Shown here: one piece after another, positions 1 to 8,033 of the stretch
Layout of the letters: each line of letters opens with the position of its first letter
Position numbering within the stretch: position 1 is the first letter of the stretch
Assembly (NCBI GenBank): GCA_900550185.1
Contig: URRN01000003.1
Coordinates: forward strand, 1-48,065
Source of the DNA: an uncultured Collinsella sp.
GTDB lineage: Bacteria > Actinomycetota > Coriobacteriia > Coriobacteriales > Coriobacteriaceae
Reading direction: 5' to 3'
DNA: 48,065 nt
Notes under the pieces: generated by a model
Told to the model about the DNA's origin: nothing
The model's input: the letters and a program-made list of their open reading frames with translations, nothing else
Database searches by the model: none
Made by a program: the position numbers and the translations under genes

Positions 1-59
1 CCCTACCGCCATGGTCTACAATCGAGGACACTATCATTCGTCCATCCAAAGGACCGTCC

Positions 60-1463
60 TTGAACCTAAGCAAGCCTAAAATCAACGCACTTCTGGCGCT
101 CGCGCTCTTCACCTTCGCCTTCCTTGCCGCCGAGTTTCGCTTCGACATCAATGTCGGCCTGCTCGCCGGTGCCGAATGCGTTGTGCTCGCACAGGGCTTT
201 ATTCTGGGTGCGAGCGTGCTCGGCTTTATCGGATACGCTCCGCTGCTTGGGCACGCGCAGCGCAAGGGCAAGCCCCAGGCAGCTGTCAGTGCCGCCGTCC
301 CCATCGCCATCTTGGGGCTGACTCAGATTCAGTCCCCCACGAGCCCGCTTGCGCTCGAGATTCTGGGATGCCTCGCATTCCTCGGACTCGGCCTACTGGG
401 TGCCGCTGCTCACCACGCCTTTTCGTTGGCATTCCAGGATGACCCCAAACTCGCCACCGGCGCGGGAGCGGCCTATGCCGCGGGCATCCTGATGCAGTTC
501 GCCGTCAACCTGCTCAATTGCGGCGGTATCGCAGAGCTTATCGTTCTCGGCACAGCGACGATCGCCATCTCCGCCCTCAGCGCTGCTCCTCAAAACACAG
601 ACACAGCCGCGAACCCCGCCATCAATCCCTTTATTGAGCCCTCTCACGCCCTCGCCAAGCAGGCGTGTTGGAGCATCGCGCTCGTCATGATTCTTGCCTG
701 CTTGTTCTCGACCCTCGACAACGTGGTCACGCTCTCCAACGCTCACGGCACCATTGCCGTGCAGACCTGGCCGCGCCTCTTTTTGGCTGCAAGCGGCCTT
801 GCCGCCGGTCTTATCTTTGATCTTGCCGAGCGCCGCTACATGGGACTTGTCATGCTCGGCATCGCCGTGCTCTCGACCATTTCCATCCTGGCCGTGGAGG
901 CCGGCGCCGATCCCAACCTGGGCCTTGTCGTCTTTTACCTGAGCTCGGGCTTTTTCGTCACGTTCTTCACTGCCACCTTTATACAGCTGGCACCGCGCAT
1001 GCATGCACCCGCCCTTTGGGCCGGCATGGGCCGCGCGGCCAATAACGTGTGCGCATTCACCACATCGGGCATCTCGCTTGCTCTCGTGACCTCGGGCAAC
1101 GTTGCTCTCATCATGATCGGCGCACTCGTGCTGCTCGTCGCCGCCTGTGCGGCATTCGTGGCAGCCGGCCTGTTCCGCCTGCCCCAAACCGAGCAGGAGC
1201 GCAAGCGCGAGCAGCTTGCTGAGGAAGCGCTCGCCGCGCCCACCGTCGAGGAGCAGCGTCAGGCCTTCATCGCCAACCACGCTCTCACCCCGCGCGAAGT
1301 CGACGTGCTCATAGCCGTTACCCAGGACGAACGTCCACTTAAACAGGTCGCCGAGGAGCTTGGAATCTCGATGCGCATGGTGCAGCGCCACCTGAGCTCC
1401 ATCTACCAAAAGACCGACACGCAAACGCGCGCCGGTCTCACCAAGGCCTTCCCCTCGGCCTAA
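60..1463 (+). CDS. Membrane-embedded LuxR-family transcriptional regulator (12-TM type)
   Basis: A 467-residue protein starting at TTG (60), with an AAAGGA site six bases upstream. Roughly the first 370 residues are a series of hydrophobic helices resembling an MFS-like membrane domain. A charged linker follows, then a LuxR-type helix-turn-helix from about residue 405 that opens with LTPREVDVL and contains the recognition-helix stretch SMRMVQRHLSSIY. Membrane-bound LuxR regulators of this plan are known to be numerous in Coriobacteriia; their ligands are mostly unknown. Inference: it senses something at the membrane and binds DNA from the cytoplasmic side. No adjacent plus-strand gene suggests a target. 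The gene is complete and ends at a strong hairpin shared with the convergent neighbour. Confidence 0.85.
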   Translation: MNLSKPKINALLALALFTFAFLAAEFRFDINVGLLAGAECVVLAQGFILGASVLGFIGYAPLLGHAQRKGKPQAAVSAAVPIAILGLTQIQSPTSPLALEILGCLAFLGLGLLGAAAHHAFSLAFQDDPKLATGAGAAYAAGILMQFAVNLLNCGGIAELIVLGTATIAISALSAAPQNTDTAANPAINPFIEPSHALAKQACWSIALVMILACLFSTLDNVVTLSNAHGTIAVQTWPRLFLAASGLAAGLIFDLAERRYMGLVMLGIAVLSTISILAVEAGADPNLGLVVFYLSSGFFVTFFTATFIQLAPRMHAPALWAGMGRAANNVCAFTTSGISLALVTSGNVALIMIGALVLLVAACAAFVAAGLFRLPQTEQERKREQLAEEALAAPTVEEQRQAFIANHALTPREVDVLIAVTQDERPLKQVAEELGISMRMVQRHLSSIYQKTDTQTRAGLTKAFPSA

Positions 1464-1466
1464 AAC

Positions 1467-1508
1467 AAAAACCACCACAAAGGTGCCTGTCCCCTTTGTG
1501 GTGGTTTT
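1467..1508. terminator. Bidirectional terminator hairpin with a CCTGTCCC-type loop
   Basis: A 16-bp perfect inverted repeat (1468-1483 and 1493-1508) encloses a nine-base loop containing CCTGTCC. It has A/T runs on both sides and lies between the convergent regulator and kinase-like genes, so it can terminate both. It belongs to the dispersed palindrome family also seen at 5459, 7401, 10894, 40622 and 46547. Confidence 0.8.
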
Positions 1509-1514
1509 GGTCGG

Positions 1515-2138
1515 CTAGCCTTCGAGCTGCGCCACCTTGTAGCGGTAGGCAGCGGCGATGACGTCTTTACAGCCCTCGCGGCCCAGCTTGGCGCGGTTGA
1601 CGACGATATCCTTGCCACTCGTCATCTTCCACTTTCCGGCGCTGTAGCGCTTATAGAACGCCTCGCGCGCCTTCTGCTGCTGCTTGACCAGCTTGGCGCC
1701 CTTCTTTTTGTTGAGGCCGCGCTTCTTGCGCACGATCTCGACGCGGTCCTCAAAGGGCGCAGTCACCAGCACGGCGATGTGGTTGGGGTTGTTGCGCAGC
1801 AGATAATCGGACAGACGGCCTTCGATAATGCAGCTCTCGGTCTCACCCAGATCCAAAATCACCTGGCTCATCTTTTGGAACAACTTGTCCGAGTACGAAC
1901 GCGCATCGTAGCGGTCGGGCAGAAACGCCATGTTCTCCACGGCCAGGCGCTCGTCGTAGGCGGCCATCTTGTCGAGCGACTCGCCCGCGCGCAGCGAAGC
2001 ACGCACCAGCAGCTCGTTATCGTACAGCGGAATCCCCAGCTCATCGGCGAGGATACGACCAATCTCGTGGCCCTCGGCGCCAAAGTCGCGCGCGATGGTA
2101 ATGACCACAGGATTCTTCTTATTCTCCAGATCGCTCAT
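1515..2138 (-). CDS. Cytidylate kinase-like family protein
   Basis: A 207-residue protein with an ATG start and an AAAGGA site. The N-terminus reads VITIARDFGAEGHEIGRILADEL, a P-loop variant typical of the cytidylate-kinase-2 family (PF13189). The middle holds IIEGRLSDYLLR and a basic lid-like stretch (VRKKRGLNKKKGAK). This family is distinct from canonical Cmk, and its substrate is not established. The gene stands alone between the regulator and the ABC importer. Nucleotide binding is well supported; CMP as substrate is a family-name assumption. It is complete and has no operon partner. Confidence 0.8.
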   Translation of the reverse strand: MSDLENKKNPVVITIARDFGAEGHEIGRILADELGIPLYDNELLVRASLRAGESLDKMAAYDERLAVENMAFLPDRYDARSYSDKLFQKMSQVILDLGETESCIIEGRLSDYLLRNNPNHIAVLVTAPFEDRVEIVRKKRGLNKKKGAKLVKQQQKAREAFYKRYSAGKWKMTSGKDIVVNRAKLGREGCKDVIAAAYRYKVAQLEG

Positions 2139-2211
2139 CGCGATTCCTTTCTAACAAATGAGCAAAGGACTGTTTCCATCTCTCATTTTGTCCCTACCTC
2201 TGTCCTGGTTT

Positions 2212-2299
2212 CCCAAGTGCGGCAGATTGCCCCGAAAGAGGAGCGCCGCGTACTAAATGTACGCAAGCGACGATTGAGGGGCAAGGTGCCGTGCTTGGG
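2212..2299. repeat. Imperfect long inverted repeat with an inner hairpin
   Basis: Arms at 2212-2233 and 2278-2299 match at 18 of 22 positions. The 44-base interior carries a perfect inner hairpin (GCGTAC at 2248-2253, GTACGC at 2259-2264). It sits between the last permease gene, which ends at 2309, and the promoter region of the kinase-like gene. It has no T-run typical of a terminator. It differs in sequence from the other palindromes in the window. Confidence 0.65.
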
Positions 2300-2308
2300 G
2301 AAGCAGGA

Positions 2309-2947
2309 CTATGCGGCTACGATGCGGCGTTGATATGCCCTCACCAGCAGCGAGATGCCAAAGTTGAGCACAAAGTACATCGCAAACACCAGGCCGTAGA
2401 GCATAAGTACCTGCGACAGGTCGATCGCATGGGCCATCACGACGTTTGCCGTGTACATGAGCTCGGCCACGTTAATGCCCGAAAGATACGAGCTGTCCTT
2501 GATGACGGTCGTGCACTGGCTAAACAGCGCCGGAATGATCGTCTTAAACGTCTGCGGCAGGATGATATAGCGCATGGTGGCAAAGAAGCCAAAGCCCTGG
2601 CTCTGCGCCGCCTCAAACTGGCCACGCGGAATCGAGTTGAGACCGCCGCGCACAATCTCGGCCATAACAGCGCTGGTAAACAGCGTAAAGGCGATGGTCG
2701 AGATCACAATGTCCAAACCCTGCACCGTAAAGTAGATAAACAGGATCCACAGCAGGTTGGGCGTGCAGCGGAACAGCTCAATGTAGGCACTCACCAGAAT
2801 ACGGAACGAGCGGGGCGCATAGCTTTTAACGAGCGCCAGCACCGTGCCAAAGATGAGCGAGAAAAAGATCGACAGCGCCGAGATCTCGATGGTCTTAACA
2901 AAGCCGCCCCAAATGTAGAGCAGGTTGGTCGCGTTGAAGATTTCCAT
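2309..2947 (-). CDS. Amino acid ABC transporter permease (second permease)
   Basis: A 212-residue integral membrane protein of the polar amino acid (His/Glu/Gln) permease family. It has about five hydrophobic segments. The EAA loop, which contacts the ATPase, is visible as QFEAAQSQGFGFFATMRYIILPQ. It starts at ATG 2947, three bases after the stop of the first permease, and its GAGGAGG site overlaps that stop, implying translational coupling. It is the last gene of the importer operon ATPase, receptor, permease 1, permease 2. Together the two permeases probably form the heterodimeric channel. Substrate specificity cannot be read from this protein. Confidence 0.88.
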   Translation of the reverse strand: MEIFNATNLLYIWGGFVKTIEISALSIFFSLIFGTVLALVKSYAPRSFRILVSAYIELFRCTPNLLWILFIYFTVQGLDIVISTIAFTLFTSAVMAEIVRGGLNSIPRGQFEAAQSQGFGFFATMRYIILPQTFKTIIPALFSQCTTVIKDSSYLSGINVAELMYTANVVMAHAIDLSQVLMLYGLVFAMYFVLNFGISLLVRAYQRRIVAA

Positions 2948-2950
2948 GCG

Positions 2951-3697
2951 CTAGGCCTCCTCTACGTTGTCGAGCCCCAGCTCGGCCAGGCTCACACCGC
3001 GCGGACGCTCCTTGGAGCGGCGCTCGAGCCACTGCACCAGCATGGCGAGCGGAAAGCAGATGATGAAGTACATAAGGCAGCAGACGATGTATCCCTGCAG
3101 GTAACCGTATAGACTCACAAAGTTGTCGGAACGATACATAAGGTCGCCGCCGGCCACGAGCGCCAGCACCGACGTGTTCTTGACCAGGTTGAGCGCCTGG
3201 TTGCACAGCGGCGGCAGAATGATCTTGAACGTCTGAGGCAGCACGATGTACCAGTAGGACTGCACACGGGTGAAGCCCTGGCTCTGAGCCGCCTCCATCT
3301 GACCGCGCGGGACGGCCTCGATGCCGGTACGGATGACCTCCGAAATGTAGGCCGCGTGATACAGGCCCACGCCCAGAAAGCCCAGCACAAACGGCGCGAT
3401 GCGCACTGGCTGGTCGGCGCCGGTTATGGCCTGCAAAAACTGCGGGCCGGCCATGTACATAAAGAGCACCTGCACGGGTAGCGGGGTATTCTGGTAAAAC
3501 TCCACGTACACGCGGCTGATAACGCGCAGCACGCGCGAACGGGTGGTCGAGAACACGCCCAGCAGCATGCCCAGCACGAGCGACAGCAAAAGACCGGCAA
3601 CAACCACCTGCAGCGTCACACCAAAGCCCTCCCAGAAGGGCCCCATGTTTTGAAATGTCGTCGACCAGCGGTCGGCGTCAAACAATCCTTCGAGCAT
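2951..3697 (-). CDS. Amino acid ABC transporter permease (first permease)
   Basis: A 248-residue permease of the polar amino acid ABC family. The start is ATG 3697, preceded by GGAAGGA; the frame stays open for 23 more codons upstream, but that stretch overlaps the receptor gene and lacks a better site. About five membrane helices are visible. The EAA motif reads QMEAAQSQGFTRVQSYWYIVLPQ, closely parallel to that of its partner, so the two look like ancient duplicates. It follows the receptor gene by 25 bases. The role is heterodimer formation with the product of 2309-2947. Confidence 0.88.
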   Translation of the reverse strand: MLEGLFDADRWSTTFQNMGPFWEGFGVTLQVVVAGLLLSLVLGMLLGVFSTTRSRVLRVISRVYVEFYQNTPLPVQVLFMYMAGPQFLQAITGADQPVRIAPFVLGFLGVGLYHAAYISEVIRTGIEAVPRGQMEAAQSQGFTRVQSYWYIVLPQTFKIILPPLCNQALNLVKNTSVLALVAGGDLMYRSDNFVSLYGYLQGYIVCCLMYFIICFPLAMLVQWLERRSKERPRGVSLAELGLDNVEEA

Positions 3698-3722
3698 TTG
3701 ATTCCTTCCTTGGACGATTCGC

Positions 3723-4598
3723 CTAGACAAGACCCCAGGTCTTGACCTCATGATCGAGCCAGCCATCGGCCAGGCGATCGCAGATCACCTGATCGACCAC
3801 GGCCGAAAGGTCACAGCCCTTCTTGGTCGCCACGCCGTAGCCCTGCTCGCCAAACTTGACCTCGGGCTGCAGCAGCTCAACGGTCTCGTTCATGTAACCG
3901 GCCAGCGTGGAGCGGTCCATGGCAAAGACGTCGATATTGCCAGCGTCGAGCGAACTCTTGATGATGGGGTAGCCGCTAAAGGCCCTAAACTCGGGCTTAC
4001 AGCTAAAGCCGTTGTCCTTGATCATCTGCTCGATCAGGCTCTGCGTGGTGGCGCCCTGGCTCACGCCAATGACCTTGCCATCCAAATCCTCAATCGAGGT
4101 AAAGCCCGAACGCTTCTTGACCATGAGTCCCACGTAGTCGGTGCGGTACGGCGTCGAGAAATCCCAGCTCTTCTTGCGCTCGTCGGTGATGGTGTAGGTC
4201 GCCGCGACCACGTCGAGTTGGCCGTTATCGATCAGCGGACCGCGCGTCTTGGGCGTTACGTCGGTAAACTCGACTAGCTCCTGGGCGCGGGCCTCCTTGT
4301 AGCTCACGCCAAAGACGGCAGCGGCGATCTGGTAGCACAAATCGACTTCCATGCCCTCAAAGCGGCCCTTGGCGGTGTCGTAATAGCCATAGCCGGGAAC
4401 GTCCTTCTTAACGCCGGCATTCAGATGGCCACGCGACTTGATGGCCGCAAGCTTGGACCCCTTGTCGGAGTCCTCGCCGCTGGTGGAGTTGTCGCAACCG
4501 GTAAGCGCGGTCCCCGTCAGCGCAAGCATGCCGGCGCCAGCCAACTGCAAAAAGCGACGGCGCGACACGGCCGCCCTCGTCATATCCGTCATGTCCAT
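3723..4598 (-). CDS. Polar amino acid-binding lipoprotein of ABC importer (glutamate/glutamine-type)
   Basis: A 291-residue extracellular receptor of the family-3 solute-binding type. The N-terminus has a twin-arginine-like stretch (SRRRFL, residues 12-17) followed by a hydrophobic segment and a lipobox ending LTGC (Cys35). This predicts Tat export and lipid anchoring. The mature part has the family signatures GHLNAGVKKDVPGYG and DVVAATYTITDERKKSWDFS. The start was taken as ATG 4598; a GTG immediately before (4601) is an alternative with the same weak AGG-containing site. Glutamate or glutamine is the likeliest ligand by family resemblance, but ligand residues were not checked. Confidence 0.85.
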   Translation of the reverse strand: MDMTDMTRAAVSRRRFLQLAGAGMLALTGTALTGCDNSTSGEDSDKGSKLAAIKSRGHLNAGVKKDVPGYGYYDTAKGRFEGMEVDLCYQIAAAVFGVSYKEARAQELVEFTDVTPKTRGPLIDNGQLDVVAATYTITDERKKSWDFSTPYRTDYVGLMVKKRSGFTSIEDLDGKVIGVSQGATTQSLIEQMIKDNGFSCKPEFRAFSGYPIIKSSLDAGNIDVFAMDRSTLAGYMNETVELLQPEVKFGEQGYGVATKKGCDLSAVVDQVICDRLADGWLDHEVKTWGLV

Positions 4599-4606
4599 CA
4601 CCGCGC

Positions 4607-5338
4607 CTAGTGCAGAATCTTGGACAGGAACTCGCGGCAACGCGGGTTCTCGGGGTTATCGAAGAAGTGCTCGGGCGTGCCCTCCTCCAGGATGCGGCCG
4701 TCCTCCATAAAGATGACGCGGTCGGCTACCTGGCGCGCAAAGCCCATCTCGTGCGTCACGCAGATCATGGTGATGTCTTCCTGCGCAAGCTCAATCATTA
4801 CGTCCAGAACCTCCTGGACCATCTCGGGGTCGAGTGCCGAGGTCGGCTCGTCAAACAGGATGATGGGCTGCTTGGTGCACAGGGCACGAGCGATGGCGAT
4901 GCGCTGCTGCTGACCGCCCGAGAGATTCTGCGGATACTCGCCGGCCTTATGCGCCATGCCAACGCGCTTGAGCGCGGCGATGGCGATCTCGGTCGCCTCC
5001 TCCTTGCTCTTCTTTTGCAGTTTGATGGGCGCGAGCGTCAGGTTGCCCAGCACCGTCATGTTGGGATACAGGTTGAACTGCTGAAACACCATGGAACTAT
5101 ACTTGCGAGCCATCTCCAGGTGATTCTTTTTGGTGAGCGGCGTACCGTCGATGAGGACCTCGCCCGACGTAGGCTCCTCCAGATAATCGACGCAACGGAT
5201 GAGTGTCGACTTACCCGAGCCGGAAGGCCCGATCATTACGAGCTTCTCGCCGCGCTTGACGGTGAGATTGATATCTTTGAGCACATGCAGGTCGCCAAAG
5301 TACTTGTTGAGATGCTTGATCTCGATCATGTCTGCCAT
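4607..5338 (-). CDS. Amino acid ABC transporter ATP-binding protein
   Basis: A 243-residue ATPase of the GlnQ/HisP family that powers the importer encoded downstream. It has Walker A (GPSGSGKST), Q-loop (FQQFNLYPNM), signature LSGGQQQR, Walker B (IILFDEPTSALD) and H-loop (ICVTHEM), all intact. Length is normal for the family. The start is ATG 5338 with an AGGGAAGGGA site. It is the first gene of the four-gene operon; the receptor starts eight bases after its stop. Upstream lies a 275-base gap with a long palindrome and the terminator of the yqeY-like gene. Confidence 0.93.
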   Translation of the reverse strand: MADMIEIKHLNKYFGDLHVLKDINLTVKRGEKLVMIGPSGSGKSTLIRCVDYLEEPTSGEVLIDGTPLTKKNHLEMARKYSSMVFQQFNLYPNMTVLGNLTLAPIKLQKKSKEEATEIAIAALKRVGMAHKAGEYPQNLSGGQQQRIAIARALCTKQPIILFDEPTSALDPEMVQEVLDVMIELAQEDITMICVTHEMGFARQVADRVIFMEDGRILEEGTPEHFFDNPENPRCREFLSKILH

Positions 5339-5458
5339 GAATGTCCCTTCCCTGCGTTTACACGAATTGCACTATTGTACGGAAAGAACCACGTTTCCGC
5401 AGCCCACGCTGCATCCCCGTAAAGAACCCGCAATCTTCCACCCACTCATTGGGCACTC

Positions 5459-5535
5459 GGGCACTCATTGGGGACAGACTTAAATGAGTACCCGGGAAGT
5501 GGGCACTCATTTAAGTCTGTCCCCAATGAGTGCCC
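5459..5535. repeat. 31-bp perfect inverted repeat carrying GGGGACAG/CTGTCCCC
   Basis: The arms 5459-5489 and 5505-5535 are exact reverse complements over 31 bases, with a 15-base spacer. Each arm contains GGGGACAGAC (or its complement) next to AAATGAGT/ACTCATTT. A partial extra copy of the arm start lies at 5441-5458. It occupies the intergenic space between the importer operon and the yqeY terminator. It contains no coding sequence and lacks a terminal T-run. Confidence 0.85.
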
Positions 5536-5548
5536 TTCAGCTGCCATC

Positions 5549-5586
5549 AAAAAAAAGGGGGCGCGACCGCAATGGTCACGCCCCCT
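5549..5586 (-). terminator. Rho-independent terminator of the yqeY-like gene
   Basis: On the minus strand a GC-rich stem (GGGGGCGTGACC pairing with its near-complement, one wobble pair) is followed by eight T residues. It lies 28 bases past the stop of the YqeY-like gene. Confidence 0.85.
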
Positions 5587-5613
5587 CAACATCAACTATA
5601 TGCCGCTCGGTCC

Positions 5614-6057
5614 CTACGCGAGTTTGGCTCCAACGATCTTTGCTGCTGCCGGCTTATCGAAGTTGCCGCCAGTGGCCTTACCCAGAGCGCCCATGACCTG
5701 GCCCATCTGCTTCTTGGACGTGGCGCCCAGCTCGGCGATGACCTGCTCGATCAGGGCCTCGAGCTCCTCGCCCGAAACCTGCGCGGGCAGAAGGCTCTCC
5801 AGAATCTTGACCTGCTCGGTCAGGTTGTCGGTACGCTCTTGGTCGGTACCGGCCTTGATGGACATCTCCAACGTCTCGCTCGTCTGCTTAATCAAACGCT
5901 TGATCATGCTGTTGACGTCTTCCTCGGTCACATCGCGGCGCTCGTTGACCTCGATATTCTTCACCTCGGCCTTAACCTGGCGAATGATGGACAGGCGAAC
6001 CTTGTCCTTGGCCTTCATGGCCGCGATCATTTCCTTCTGCAGCTCTTCGTTGGTCAT
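5614..6057 (-). CDS. GatB/YqeY domain-containing protein
   Basis: A 147-residue protein matching the YqeY family along its whole length: KAKDKVRLSIIRQVKAEVKN near the start, LLPAQVSGEELEALI in the middle and QMGQVMGALGKATGGNFD near the end. It is related to the tail domain of GatB, and a role linked to tRNA amidation is often suggested but not proven. The start is ATG 6057 with GAGAGGAT upstream. It follows the foldase gene by 54 bases and is probably cotranscribed with it; a GGGCGGT/ACCGCCC hairpin lies in the gap without a T-run. It ends at its own terminator. Confidence 0.9.
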   Translation of the reverse strand: MTNEELQKEMIAAMKAKDKVRLSIIRQVKAEVKNIEVNERRDVTEEDVNSMIKRLIKQTSETLEMSIKAGTDQERTDNLTEQVKILESLLPAQVSGEELEALIEQVIAELGATSKKQMGQVMGALGKATGGNFDKPAAAKIVGAKLA

Positions 6058-6111
6058 CTGCTAATCCTCTCTAATAGCGTGGGCGGTACGCGCGCGAGCA
6101 CCGCCCCATGA

Positions 6112-7332
6112 TTACTCAGTCGTCGACGAATCGTCGGTCGAACTCTTGGTAACGCCCTTCAGACTGACGTTGTATGGCACGTCTTTGGGCATGGGGTTGA
6201 CGGTGATGTCGGCATCCTTCTTGTACTGCTCCAGCCACTCGCTGTACGCGGTGCTAGCCGCTTGCGTCTTCACCACGTTGGAGACGTACTTTTTGATGGC
6301 CTTGGGCACCTGGTTGATGTCATCAACCTGATTATCGACATGGAAGTAGTCGGTGCACTTGATGATGTGGTAGCCATAGGTCGACTCGATGACTTCGCTC
6401 ACGTCGCCCTTGTTGAGCCCCTCGAGCGCCGTCTGGTAGCTGTCGACAAAGGTGGTGAGCTTATCCCAGCCCACATCGCCCTTCTTCTCCTTGGAACCGG
6501 TGTCCTCGGAGTACTGCTCAACGGCGTCCTCAAAGCTCAGCTCACCGGAGTTGATCTTGTCCAGGCACTCCTGTGCCTTGGCCTTGGCGGCAGCCTTGTC
6601 CTCGTCGGAAGCGTCGGAATCAACCTTGATCAGGATGTTCGACGAGCGGCGAGCATCGTTGTAGTTAGACAGGTTCTCGTTGATGTAATCGACGATCTCG
6701 CTGTCCTTGGGCTTGCTGGTGGGCGCCACGGCATCCTTGAGTTTCTGTTGCGCCAGACTCTCCTTGAGCGAGTCCTTGTAGGTGTCCTCGGTATAGCCGT
6801 AGGTTTTGAGGGTCTTCTTAAAGGCCTTGGCACCGCCCGCGCTCTTGCACGCGTCCTTCCAAGCCTTCTCGACCTCCTCATCCGACACCGTCACGCCGTT
6901 CTCCTTCTGTGCCTGTTGAAGCAGAATCTGCTGCGTGTAGGAGTCGATGAGCTGCTTGCGGTACTTCTTGGGCGTGAGGTCGTTGTCAACCAGATACTGC
7001 GCCCAGTCCTTGTCCTTGGTGTAGCCGTAGGACGTGCGCATGCTCATGATCTGCTTGGTCACGGTGTCCTCGGTGAGGTTGGTGCCGTTGATAGTAGCAG
7101 CAACACCGCCGGTCAGCTTGTAGCCCGAGGTGTCCTCGGCCTGCGACATAGGGCCGGAGCACGCCATCGCCGAGACGGAAAGCAACATTGCCAGCACGCC
7201 AATAACCACCAGGACGATCTTGGCGGTCTTGGACACGCGGGTCTTGCGCTGCTTCTTGCGAGAGCTGGAGGCAGCGCGAGCCTGCTGCTCGGGCGTCGGC
7301 TCGGGTGCGGGGTTCTTTTTCTTATTTGCCAT
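6112..7332 (-). CDS. Membrane-anchored parvulin-type peptidyl-prolyl isomerase (PrsA/SurA-like foldase)
   Basis: A 406-residue protein. Residues 1-37 are a lysine- and proline-rich cytoplasmic tail, followed by one hydrophobic segment (about 38-57). The rest is extracytoplasmic: a SurA/PrsA N-terminal helical domain, then a parvulin domain (RRSSNILIKVD, then FEDAVEQYSED, then STYGYHIIKC). The start at ATG 7332 has AAAGG upstream; the frame is open for 33 more codons but those read through repeat DNA. The anchor ends in SAMACSG, which resembles a lipobox, but the long charged tail argues for a plain signal anchor. It probably helps fold exported proteins such as the pilins at 40835-46214. The C-terminus is Ser/Thr-rich. 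Confidence 0.87.
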   Translation of the reverse strand: MANKKKNPAPEPTPEQQARAASSSRKKQRKTRVSKTAKIVLVVIGVLAMLLSVSAMACSGPMSQAEDTSGYKLTGGVAATINGTNLTEDTVTKQIMSMRTSYGYTKDKDWAQYLVDNDLTPKKYRKQLIDSYTQQILLQQAQKENGVTVSDEEVEKAWKDACKSAGGAKAFKKTLKTYGYTEDTYKDSLKESLAQQKLKDAVAPTSKPKDSEIVDYINENLSNYNDARRSSNILIKVDSDASDEDKAAAKAKAQECLDKINSGELSFEDAVEQYSEDTGSKEKKGDVGWDKLTTFVDSYQTALEGLNKGDVSEVIESTYGYHIIKCTDYFHVDNQVDDINQVPKAIKKYVSNVVKTQAASTAYSEWLEQYKKDADITVNPMPKDVPYNVSLKGVTKSSTDDSSTTE

Positions 7333-7400
7333 AGTTGGCCTTTCGCATAACGAATCGAACAAACGCCATTGTGTCACAACGCAGCCCCCGCGGCACGCTT

Positions 7401-7490
7401 GGTGCATTGGAGACAGGTTAATCTGCACCATTTTGGTGCAAAGGGGACAGTCCTTTTCTGCCGGCAGTTAGGGACAGTCCCCAAGTGCCG
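7401..7490. repeat. Tandem cluster of GGGACAG-core palindromes
   Basis: Three nested or adjacent inverted repeats are seen: GGTGCA (7401) with TGCACC (7424-7429) around GGAGACAGG; TGCACCA/TGGTGCA (7424-7440); and CGGCA (7462) with TGCCG (7486-7490) around AGGGACAGTCCCC. A third core, GGGGACAG, lies at 7443-7450. The cluster fills the space between the PTS IIA stop and the foldase start. Confidence 0.75.
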
Positions 7491-7503
7491 ACTCAGCTCC
7501 ACC

Positions 7504-7968
7504 TTAGAAGTGACGACGGATGGCGTCGACCATGCCCTGGGACGTGGTCTGGCCGAGCACGTCGGCTGCGGCATCGGCGTCCATAAAGATGTTCATGAGC
7601 GCCTGCAGGGCCTCGACCTGGCCGCCCGGCTCGGCAATACCCAAATTGATGACGATCTGCGCCGGCACCGGAGCGCCCATGCCAGCCATAGCGTTAAATG
7701 TCACGGGCGCGGCGGGCTTCACCACCGCGATATAGGGCTTGGCCACAAACCCCGGATCGGTATGCGGGATGGCGATGTTGGCCGCCGGCATGGCAAGGCC
7801 CGTGGGATAGGCATCCTCGCGCGTGCGGACAGCGTCGAGCCAACCGGGTGCAATGAAGCCGCGTGGGGCAAGTTCGCCCTCGAGCCGCGCAAACACCTCA
7901 TCTGGCGCCGCGCACTCCCAATCAAAAAACACCAGCTCAGGCGTAAACAGCGCCTCGTTATCCGCCAT
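7504..7968 (-). CDS. PTS sugar transporter subunit IIA (fructose/galactitol-type), standalone
   Basis: A 154-residue IIA domain of the PTS EIIA-2 family, closest in style to galactitol IIA. The phosphorylatable histidine is His69 in the motif NIAIPHTDP. The start is ATG 7968 with a GGAGGA site; the open frame upstream of it overlaps noncoding space. In galactitol-type systems this protein passes phosphate from HPr to IIB. No IIB or IIC of that type is adjacent: upstream is a toxin-antitoxin pair and downstream a repeat cluster. It therefore either serves a system elsewhere or has a regulatory role. The mannose-family PTS at 19471-21582 lacks an IIA, but the families do not normally pair. Confidence 0.82.
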   Translation of the reverse strand: MADNEALFTPELVFFDWECAAPDEVFARLEGELAPRGFIAPGWLDAVRTREDAYPTGLAMPAANIAIPHTDPGFVAKPYIAVVKPAAPVTFNAMAGMGAPVPAQIVINLGIAEPGGQVEALQALMNIFMDADAAADVLGQTTSQGMVDAIRRHF

Positions 7969-8033
7969 ATCGTCCTCCAAAGTTGCATGAGGGCCACAAT
8001 GCTCAATATGATAGCGAAACGAAACGGGCAAGG

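Noticed and set aside
393..1478. Long open frame on the opposite strand of the LuxR-type gene
   Set aside because: It is a codon-bias shadow of the true gene with no domain resemblance; many similar long antisense frames occur over carB, purF and purM.
7101..7200. Lipobox in the parvulin foldase anchor
   Set aside because: The SAMAC sequence is a poor match and the long charged tail before it does not suit a lipoprotein signal.
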